Positions 57,893 to 64,000 of a stretch of DNA of 64,000 nt are shown here, one piece after another. The DNA is from Streptomyces spinosus (GTDB taxonomy: Bacteria; Actinomycetota; Actinomycetes; Streptomycetales; Streptomycetaceae), in assembly GCF_020400655.1 (NCBI RefSeq), contig NZ_JAINRC010000014.1, forward strand, positions 186,001-250,000, given 5' to 3'. Each line of letters starts with the position of its first letter. Position 1 is the stretch's first letter. The notes under the pieces are model-generated. The model did not search any database, was not told the origin of the DNA, and saw nothing but the letters and a program-made list of their open reading frames with translations. Position numbers and translations under genes: made by a program.

Positions 57893-59779
57893 GTGAATCA
57901 GATGCAGGGCCTGCTCATAGCGGGCCGCTACCGGCTCGCCGACTCCATCGGCAGCGGCGGCATGGGCCGGGTGTGGCGCGCCCACGACGAGGTGCTGCAC
58001 CGGAAGGTCGCCGTCAAGGAGCTGACCGCCGCGCTCTACGTCTCCGACAGCGACCGGGGCGTGCTGCTCGCCCGGACCAGGGCCGAGGCCCGGGCCGCCG
58101 CGCGGATCAACCACTCGGCCGTCGTCACCGTGCACGACGTCCTGGAACACGACGGCCGCCCGTGGATCGTGATGGAGCTGGTCGAGGGCGCCTCGCTGGC
58201 CGACACGGTCAAGGAGCGGGGGCGCGTGGAGCCGGCGGAGGCCGCGCGGATCGGGCTGTGGGTGCTGCGGGCGCTGCGCGCCGCGCACTCCGCCGGGGTT
58301 CTGCACCGGGACGTCAAGCCCGGCAACGTCCTGCTCGGCGCGGACGGCCGGGTCCTGCTCACCGACTTCGGCATCGCCCAGATCGAGGGCGACACCACCA
58401 TCACCCGCACCGGTGAGGTCGTCGGCTCGGTCGACTACCTGGCCCCCGAGCGGGTGCGCGGTCACGATCCCGGCCCGGCCTCCGACCTGTGGGCGCTCGG
58501 CGCCACGCTGTACACGGCGGTCGAGGGGCGTTCGCCGTTCCGGCGGACCTCGCCGCTGAGCACCATGCAGGCGGTCGTCGAGGAGGAGGCGGACGAGCCG
58601 CGCCACGCCGGTGTGCTCACCCCGGTCATCGCCGCGCTGCTGCGCAAGGACCCGGCCCGGCGGCCGGGCGCGGAGGAGGCCGAGCAGATGCTCGCCGAGG
58701 CGGCGGAGAACCGCCGGCCGCGCGCCGCCGAGGCGTTCGTCCCGACCCAGGGCTCGGGCTTCCCCACGGCCACCGGACGTCACCAGGGCACGGGCACACC
58801 CCCGCCCGGCCACGGCGCCGGCACGACGGGCGGCGGCTACGGCCCGGGCACGCCGGCCGAGGGCTACGGTTCCGGGACACCGGCTTCCGGTTACGGCTCC
58901 CGGACCCCGGCTTCCGGCTACGGTCCGGGCGTCCCGGGCGAGGGCTACGGGCCGGACCCCTCCGGTCAGGGCTACGGAGCGCACTCCTCCGGCCAGGGGC
59001 ACCGCGCCGGTGGCTCGACGGCCGCGTACGGCTCCGGCTCCGCCACCTCCCCCTACGACCCCGCGTCCACCGGGCCCGGACACGACCCGGGTTCCGCCGG
59101 CGGGTTCACGGTCCGCGGGCCGGCGCCCGTCCGGCCCCGCCGGCGGCTGCGCACCCTCGCGGTGGTCGTCGCCCTGGCCGCGGTGCTCGGCGGTGCCGGG
59201 GCGGTGGCGATCCAGCACTGGGGCGGGCGGGACACCGGCTCCGGCGGCGAGGTGAGCCCGGCGCCCGCCGACAGCGAGACGGCCGGGGCCGACGGCGCGC
59301 TGCCCGACGGCTGGACGACGTACCACGACCCGCTGGGCTTCAGCCTCTCCCTGCCCAAGGGCTGGAAGCGCAAGGTGTACGGCATCCAGGGCGACCTCAA
59401 GCAGATCGACTACACGCCGGACGACGGCAAGCACTTCGTCCGCGTCGCCATCGACGGCTCACCGGACTTCGCCGACCCCCTCTCCCACCAGCAGGACCTG
59501 GAGCAGCAGCTCCAGCGGCTGGTCGACTACCGGCGCGTCACGATGAAGGAGAACATCTACCGCGACCGCAAGGGCGCCCGGTGGGAGTACACCTGGACCG
59601 CGCTGAAGAAGGACCCGCCGTACGTCCCCGGACCGCGGCACGCGGTCGAGGAGACGTACTTCTCCCGGCAGGGCACCGAGTACGCCCTCTACATGTCCTC
59701 GCCGGCCGAGGACTGGGCCACGACCAGCGAGCAGTTCACCTGGGTGCTGCGCGGCTGGCAGCAGCCGGACGAGGGCTGA
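57893..59779 (+). CDS. transmembrane Ser/Thr protein kinase 2
   Basis: About 628 residues. Kinase domain 12-275 with GSGGMG at 20-25, Lys42, HRDVKPGNVL and DFGIAQ, activation loop TTITRTGEVVG. Six 9-residue repeats (GYGxxTPxx) occupy 315-368. The membrane segment is about 416-440. The extracellular domain (about 455-628) has YHDPLGFSLSLPKGWKRK, ARWEYTW and EDWATTSEQFTWVLRGW. It is active by motif. GTG 57893 follows GCGGGGCAAC. Similar kinases in this locus of S. coelicolor (the PkaH/PkaI/PkaJ region, from memory) act on spore-wall synthesis. Confidence 0.9.
   Translation: MNQMQGLLIAGRYRLADSIGSGGMGRVWRAHDEVLHRKVAVKELTAALYVSDSDRGVLLARTRAEARAAARINHSAVVTVHDVLEHDGRPWIVMELVEGASLADTVKERGRVEPAEAARIGLWVLRALRAAHSAGVLHRDVKPGNVLLGADGRVLLTDFGIAQIEGDTTITRTGEVVGSVDYLAPERVRGHDPGPASDLWALGATLYTAVEGRSPFRRTSPLSTMQAVVEEEADEPRHAGVLTPVIAALLRKDPARRPGAEEAEQMLAEAAENRRPRAAEAFVPTQGSGFPTATGRHQGTGTPPPGHGAGTTGGGYGPGTPAEGYGSGTPASGYGSRTPASGYGPGVPGEGYGPDPSGQGYGAHSSGQGHRAGGSTAAYGSGSATSPYDPASTGPGHDPGSAGGFTVRGPAPVRPRRRLRTLAVVVALAAVLGGAGAVAIQHWGGRDTGSGGEVSPAPADSETAGADGALPDGWTTYHDPLGFSLSLPKGWKRKVYGIQGDLKQIDYTPDDGKHFVRVAIDGSPDFADPLSHQQDLEQQLQRLVDYRRVTMKENIYRDRKGARWEYTWTALKKDPPYVPGPRHAVEETYFSRQGTEYALYMSSPAEDWATTSEQFTWVLRGWQQPDEG
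58835..58996 (+). repeat. six 27-bp repeats inside kinase 2
   Basis: Six consecutive units of 27 bases encode GYGPGTPAE, GYGSGTPAS, GYGSRTPAS, GYGPGVPGE, GYGPDPSGQ and GYGAHSSGQ. They lie in the cytoplasmic linker between the kinase domain and the membrane. Confidence 0.88.
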
Positions 59780-59885
59780 ACCGGCCCCGGCGGTCGCCGA
59801 GTCGGCCGAAAATGGCAGGCCGACCGGTGTGTCTTGGCCGGTCGGTGTCCCGGGGGGCACGGGCCCCGTGCGGCATGATGGGCCC

Positions 59886-61619
59886 ATGGGGACCGAGGGA
59901 GCCGGCTTCCGGCTGATCGCGGGCCGTTACCGCCTGGAGGAACGCGTCGGGCGCGGCGGCATGGGCGTCGTGTGGCGGGCGAGCGACCAGGTGCTGGGCC
60001 GCCGGGTGGCGGTCAAGGAACTCCTGTCCGACGACGCGCTCCCGGACGACGACGCACGCCGCCGCCGGGACCGCACGCTCCGCGAGGCGCGCGCGGTCTG
60101 CCAGTTACGCCACCCGCACATCATCGTCGTGCACGACGTGGTGGAGCAGGACGAACGGCCCTACCTCGTCATGGAGTTGATCGACGGCGGTTCGCTCGCC
60201 GACCGGATCGACCGGCACGGCCCGGTCGACGCCTCCGAGGCCGCGCGGATCGGCATCGCCCTGCTGAGCGCGGTGCGCACCGCGCACGAGGCGGGGGTGC
60301 TGCACCGGGACATCAAACCCGCGAACGTGCTGATCGAGTCGGGCACCGACCGGGTCGTCCTCACCGACTTCGGCATCGCGCAGGTGGAGGGCGCCACCAC
60401 GCTCACCGAGACCGGCTCGTTCGTCGGCTCGCCCGAGTACACCGCGCCGGAGCGGATGTCCGGACTGCGCACCGGGCCGGAGTCCGATCTGTGGTCGCTG
60501 GGCGCGCTGCTGTGCACGGTGCTCAGCGGCGAGTCGCCGTTCCGGCGCGACTCGCTCGGCGGCATCCTGCACGCCGTCGTCTCCGACGACATCCGCCCGC
60601 CGGCCGAGGCGGAGCCGCTGCTGCCCGTCGTGCTGGGGCTGCTGGAACGCGACCCGGACCGGCGGCTGGGCGCGGCGGACGCCGAGCGGATGCTGTGGAC
60701 GTATCTGGAGACCGGACGGACGCCGCCCGCGCCGGGCGACCCGGGCCCCGCGGGGGCGCACGGCGGCGGGCTCATCCACCGGATCGGCGGCAGTCTCACG
60801 CCGAAGACCCCGGCAACGCCGGCGCAGCGGGACCTGCCCCACGGCGGACCGCCGCCGGCCGGCCCGGCCCGGCCGCCACTCGAACCGCCTCCGGCGCGTT
60901 CCTCCCCGCGCGGCACGCTGGTCGCGGCACTGCTCGTGGCCGCGCTGGCCGGGGCCGGCGTGTCGGCCGCGGCGCTGCTGCTGCACGGGAGCGGGGACGG
61001 GGGCGGCGGCACGCCGGGCGGCACCGCGACGAGCCCGGCGACCCGGACCGGCACGGGAGGCACGACGGCGTCCCCGTCACCGACCGGACGGGGTACGGGG
61101 GGTGCGGCCGTCTCCCCGTCACCGACCGGGACCGCACCGGCACCGCCGCTCAACCCCGGTGCCGACTCGCGCACAGCGCCCTCCGGTTACCGCACGGCCC
61201 GTGACCCGGCCGGCTTCTCCCTCGCCGTACCGCGGGACTTCACCCGCAGCCCGGAGGGCCGCGTCTTCTACCTCTCGCCGGGCGGGACCTTCCGGCTGGG
61301 CATCCGGGTCGGCGGGCCCCAGGTGGGCGGCCCCGAGGCGGCGATGAACCGCTCCGCCGCCGACGGTCCCTCCACCAACCCCGGGTACCACGACGGACGC
61401 GTCATCCGGACCACGCGGCACGGACACCCGGCCGCGCTGTGGGAGTTCACCTGGGACGGCTTCAGCGCGGCGGAGGGCCCGCGCCACACCTACGACCTGT
61501 GCTGGGAGGAGAACGGCCGGCTGTACGACGTGTGGGTGTCGGCACCGGTCGGGCAGGTGCGGGAGGCACGGGAGTACTTCGACGTGGCGGTGGACACATT
61601 CTCGGCCACGGGTGGGTGA
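59886..61619 (+). CDS. transmembrane Ser/Thr protein kinase 3
   Basis: About 577 residues. Kinase domain 12-275 with GRGGMG at 22-27, Lys44, HRDIKPANVL, DFGIAQVEGATTLTETGSFVG. A Pro-rich linker is followed by a membrane segment at about 341-366 and a Thr/Pro/Ser-rich stalk. The extracellular domain (about 432-577) has TARDPAGFSLAVPRDFTR, AALWEFTWDG and VSAPVGQVREAREYFDVAVD. ATG 59886 is the natural start. All catalytic residues are present. Confidence 0.9.
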   Translation: MGTEGAGFRLIAGRYRLEERVGRGGMGVVWRASDQVLGRRVAVKELLSDDALPDDDARRRRDRTLREARAVCQLRHPHIIVVHDVVEQDERPYLVMELIDGGSLADRIDRHGPVDASEAARIGIALLSAVRTAHEAGVLHRDIKPANVLIESGTDRVVLTDFGIAQVEGATTLTETGSFVGSPEYTAPERMSGLRTGPESDLWSLGALLCTVLSGESPFRRDSLGGILHAVVSDDIRPPAEAEPLLPVVLGLLERDPDRRLGAADAERMLWTYLETGRTPPAPGDPGPAGAHGGGLIHRIGGSLTPKTPATPAQRDLPHGGPPPAGPARPPLEPPPARSSPRGTLVAALLVAALAGAGVSAAALLLHGSGDGGGGTPGGTATSPATRTGTGGTTASPSPTGRGTGGAAVSPSPTGTAPAPPLNPGADSRTAPSGYRTARDPAGFSLAVPRDFTRSPEGRVFYLSPGGTFRLGIRVGGPQVGGPEAAMNRSAADGPSTNPGYHDGRVIRTTRHGHPAALWEFTWDGFSAAEGPRHTYDLCWEENGRLYDVWVSAPVGQVREAREYFDVAVDTFSATGG

Positions 61620-61943
61620 CCGGTTCGCCGGTCCGCTACCGGCGTACGGGCCGCCGTACCCCGGTCTCCCGCCCCGGCGCCCGGTCTCCCGCCTCGGCGA
61701 CCGGCCGGCCGCCGGGGGGCCGCCGTAGGGGAGTGCACGGCGGCCGGCGCCGCAACGGGTCGCGGAGGCAGGGGCGTTGGGGTCACGGCGCACTCGCGGC
61801 CGGCCGGGGCGGTGGAGGTGCGCGAGGGCGCGCACGGCTTCAGCCCGTGCCGGTGGGCCGTGTGACCGGCCGTCCCGGTTCCCGGGTCCCGTTTCCGGCC
61901 TCCCGCTTCGACAACGGCACGGTGCACACGGTACTCATGTGAC
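61620..61943 (+). other. spacer between kinases 3 and 4
   Basis: A 324-base GC-rich gap with no supported gene. A 19-base sequence CCGGTCTCCCGCC(C/T)CGGCG is repeated at 61661-61679 and 61681-61699. TACTCA ending 6 bases before the next ATG is a weak -10 candidate. Confidence 0.45.
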
Positions 61944-62870
61944 ATGACCGAAGACGGCGAACACCCGCCCGACGCACGTCTGATCGGCGGTCGTTACCGG
62001 CTGACCGGACGCCTCGGCTCCGGGCCGTCCGGGACCGTGTGGCGCGCCCGGGACGAACAGGGGGAGGCGCTGGTCGCCGTCAAGGAACCCCTCCTGCCCG
62101 GCGACCCGGCCGCCGACGAGGACAGCCGGCGCATCGCGCACCGGCTCCACCACGAGGCCCGCGCCGCGACCCTGGTGCGGCACCCCTCGGCCGTGACGGT
62201 GTACGACGTCGTCACCGAGGACGGCGTCCCCTGGATCGTCATGGAGCTGGTGGCCGGGGAGTCCCTGCGGGAGGTGCTGCGCCGCGGCCCGCTCCCCGTC
62301 GAGGAGGCCGCGCGCGTCGGGCTCGCCGTGCTCGGCGCGCTGCGCGCCGCCCACGCCGTCGGGATCGTGCACCGGGACCTCAAACCGGCCAACGTGCTGC
62401 TGGAGACCGGGACCGGGCGGGTCGTCCTCACCGACTTCGGCATCGGCGACGGACACGTGGAGGACGCGCCCGCCGGTTTCGTCGCACCCGAGCGGGCGGC
62501 GGGGCCCGGCGCCGGCCCGGCCTCCGACCTGTGGTCCCTGGGCGCCCTGCTCCGCGTCACCCTGGGCGAGACGGACCCCGGCCCGCTGGGCCCGCTGCTG
62601 GACCGGCTGCACGCCGTGGAGCCGGCGGCCCGGCCGGACGCGGCGCAGACCGAGGCCGCACTCCGCGACTGCCTGGGGCTCACCGCCGTACCGGAACCGG
62701 CGCGGGAACCCCGCCCGCCGGCCGCCGCCCCGGCGCCCGAGCCCGAACCGGCACCCGAGTCCGCCCAGGCACCCGAGCCCACGCCGGCCCCCGCGCCCGA
62801 GCCGGCGCCCCGCCGCACCCCCCTCGCCGCCCTCGGACTCCTCCTCGCGAGAAGGAGCGAGGTCGACTGA
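61944..62870 (+). CDS. soluble Ser/Thr protein kinase with short activation loop
   Basis: A 308-residue kinase with no membrane segment. The glycine loop is GSGPSGTV, Lys47 is in VAVKEP, HRDLKPANVLL and DFG are present. The activation segment (DFGIGDGHVEDAPAGFVAPE) is about ten residues shorter than in the neighbouring kinases and has no Thr or Ser before APE, so activation by loop phosphorylation is not possible in the usual way. The C-terminal 60 residues are a Pro/Ala/Glu-rich tail. It is the last of the five-gene array. Confidence 0.85.
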   Translation: MTEDGEHPPDARLIGGRYRLTGRLGSGPSGTVWRARDEQGEALVAVKEPLLPGDPAADEDSRRIAHRLHHEARAATLVRHPSAVTVYDVVTEDGVPWIVMELVAGESLREVLRRGPLPVEEAARVGLAVLGALRAAHAVGIVHRDLKPANVLLETGTGRVVLTDFGIGDGHVEDAPAGFVAPERAAGPGAGPASDLWSLGALLRVTLGETDPGPLGPLLDRLHAVEPAARPDAAQTEAALRDCLGLTAVPEPAREPRPPAAAPAPEPEPAPESAQAPEPTPAPAPEPAPRRTPLAALGLLLARRSEVD

Positions 62871-62911
62871 TCGTGCGGTGCGGTGCCCCAACGCCCTGAT
62901 CAGCGCATTCG

Positions 62912-62931
62912 CTGCCAGTGATCACTGGCAG
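62912..62931. promoter_or_regulatory. perfect 20-bp palindrome
   Basis: CTGCCAGTGA followed directly by TCACTGGCAG. It lies 60 bases upstream of the -10 candidate and 72 bases before the ALDH start, so it is probably an operator for that gene. The regulator was not identified. Confidence 0.6.
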
Positions 62932-62990
62932 TGTGTGAGTACTCGGTGAATCCGCGTTACCGACGGGTACACAAAGCCTCCGCCGCGGCA

Positions 62991-62996
62991 TACCCT
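62991..62996 (+). promoter_or_regulatory. ALDH -10 element, leaderless candidate
   Basis: TACCCT is followed by 7 bases and ATG 63004, with no ribosome-binding site. Confidence 0.45.
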
Positions 62997-63003
62997 GCGC
63001 GTC

Positions 63004-64000
63004 ATGACGGACACGCAGGCCCCGGACACCGCCGGTACCAACCCGCTCGCGCCCGCGCCCGAAGGCGCCCGCACCGCCGCCGACGTGGTCACGCCGGAGT
63101 TGGTGGCCCAGCTCACCAAGGGCGTCGTCGGCTCCGGCCGCACCGCCAACCACACCCCCTTCACCGGCGAGAAACTGGCCGACCTGCCCGAGTCCACCCC
63201 GCAGGACGTCGGCAAGGCCTTCGAGGTGGCCCGCGCCGCCCAGGCCGTGTGGACGAAGGTCCCGGTCCGGCAGCGGGCCGCCGTCCTGCTCCGCTTCCAC
63301 GACCTGCTGCTGGAGCGGCAGGCCGAGGTCCTCGACCTGGTCCAGCTGGAGACCGGCAAGGCCCGACTGCACGCGCACGAGGAGGTGCAGGCCGTCGCCG
63401 TCGCGGCCCGCCACTACGGCCGCCGGGCGCCCGCGTACCTGAAGCCCAAGCGGCACGCGGGCGCCGTGCCGACGCTGACCAAGGTCACCGAACTGCGCCA
63501 CCCGCGCGGCGTCGTGGGCCAGATCGCCCCCTGGAACTACCCGCTGGAGCTGTCCGTCGGCGACGCCCTGCCCGCCTTCGCCGCCGGCAACGCCGTCGTG
63601 ATGAAGCCGGACACCGAGACCTGCCTCACCGCGCTGTGGGCCCGTGACCTGCTCATCGAGGCCGGCCTGCCCGAGGGCGTCTTCCAGGTGGTCCTCGGCG
63701 AGGGCCCGGTCGTCGGCCCGGAGCTGGTCAAGCGCGCCGACTACGTCTCCTTCACCGGCTCCACCCGCACCGGCCGCGAGGTCGCCGTCGGCGCCGCCTC
63801 CCGGCTGGTCGGCGTCTCCCTCGAGCTCGGCGGCAAGAACGCCATGCTGGTGCTGGAGGACGCCGACGTCGAGAAGGCCGCCGCCGGAGCCGTACGCGCC
63901 TGCTTCTCCTCCGCCGGCCAGCTGTGCATCTCCATCGAGCGGCTGTACGTCCACGAGTCCGTCGCCGACGCGTTCCTGGAGCGGTTCGCCGCCCGCACCC
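63004..64000 (+). CDS. succinate-semialdehyde dehydrogenase-like ALDH, 3' end cut
   Basis: Aldehyde dehydrogenase cut by the window end after 332 codons (full length is usually about 530). Visible motifs are VVGQIAPWNYPLELSVGDAL (NAD(P)-binding region), YVSFTGSTRTGREVAVGAA, the catalytic Glu in SLELGGKN and the nucleophile Cys in SSAGQLCISIERLYV. It most resembles NADP-dependent succinate-semialdehyde dehydrogenases, but the substrate is inferred. The start at ATG 63004 gives MTDTQAPDTAG. Confidence 0.88.
   Translation, partial: MTDTQAPDTAGTNPLAPAPEGARTAADVVTPELVAQLTKGVVGSGRTANHTPFTGEKLADLPESTPQDVGKAFEVARAAQAVWTKVPVRQRAAVLLRFHDLLLERQAEVLDLVQLETGKARLHAHEEVQAVAVAARHYGRRAPAYLKPKRHAGAVPTLTKVTELRHPRGVVGQIAPWNYPLELSVGDALPAFAAGNAVVMKPDTETCLTALWARDLLIEAGLPEGVFQVVLGEGPVVGPELVKRADYVSFTGSTRTGREVAVGAASRLVGVSLELGGKNAMLVLEDADVEKAAAGAVRACFSSAGQLCISIERLYVHESVADAFLERFAART

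Overview
The window is Streptomyces chromosome. The DNA is very GC-rich, GTG starts and 4-base overlapping stop/start junctions are common, and the gene order is the actinobacterial core: the end of the spc ribosomal operon, the alpha operon, rplM-rpsI-glmM, the t6A genes, groES-groEL1, then whiD/bldM and guaB. WhiD and BldM are developmental regulators of sporulating streptomycetes, which places the genus firmly. No phage, insertion sequence, CRISPR array or rRNA gene was seen.

Layout. 1-13.3 kb holds translation and secretion genes (rpsH to secY-adk-map, infA-rpmJ-rpsM-rpsK-rpoA-rplQ, truA, a Dpm1-like glycosyltransferase, rplM-rpsI). 13.4-23 kb holds cell-wall precursor and cofactor genes (glmM, coaA, glmS, acpS, nnr, alr) plus a DUF389 membrane protein and an SDR. 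23-28.4 kb holds a hydrolase and the tRNA t6A set tsaE-tsaB-rimI-tsaD, interrupted by a small ORF and a degenerate L,D-transpeptidase-like gene. 28.4-28.6 kb carries an apparently free-standing RNA gene with a tRNA-Gly-like cloverleaf. 28.7-35.7 kb holds a LacI regulator, an LCP ligase, a YCII/ECF42 sigma pair, a methyltransferase and two tandem lipoprotein deacetylases. 35.8-38 kb is groES-groEL1 with two CIRCE operators. 38.1-43.4 kb looks like an accessory insert (zinc-ribbon/DUF3293 pair, SnoaL-like protein, SDR, MOSC protein, LysR regulator). 43.6-49.1 kb is whiD / bldM / an ECF sigma factor / guaB / a GuaB3-type paralogue. 49.2-52.4 kb has a nucleotide-sugar dehydrogenase homologue lacking its catalytic Cys, and glpD. 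52.7-62.9 kb is a five-gene Ser/Thr kinase array; four members are membrane-anchored and share a similar extracellular C-terminal module, and one is a pseudokinase. The window ends inside an aldehyde dehydrogenase gene.

How the genes fit together. The first 13 kb makes ribosomes, RNA polymerase alpha and the Sec channel. GlmM, GlmS, Alr, the Dpm1-like enzyme, the LCP protein, the deacetylases and the kinase array all touch cell-envelope synthesis or its control. WhiD, BldM and the ECF sigma factor connect the region to development. Many genes outside the ribosomal operons have a TANNNT-like hexamer 6-7 bases before the start codon and no ribosome-binding site, which suggests leaderless transcripts.

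The observations most worth following up are the tRNA-Gly-like RNA near 28.5 kb, the split pseudokinase with the shared kinase ectodomain, and several paralogues that have lost catalytic residues (L,D-transpeptidase-like, nucleotide-sugar dehydrogenase-like, GuaB3-like and the second deacetylase).
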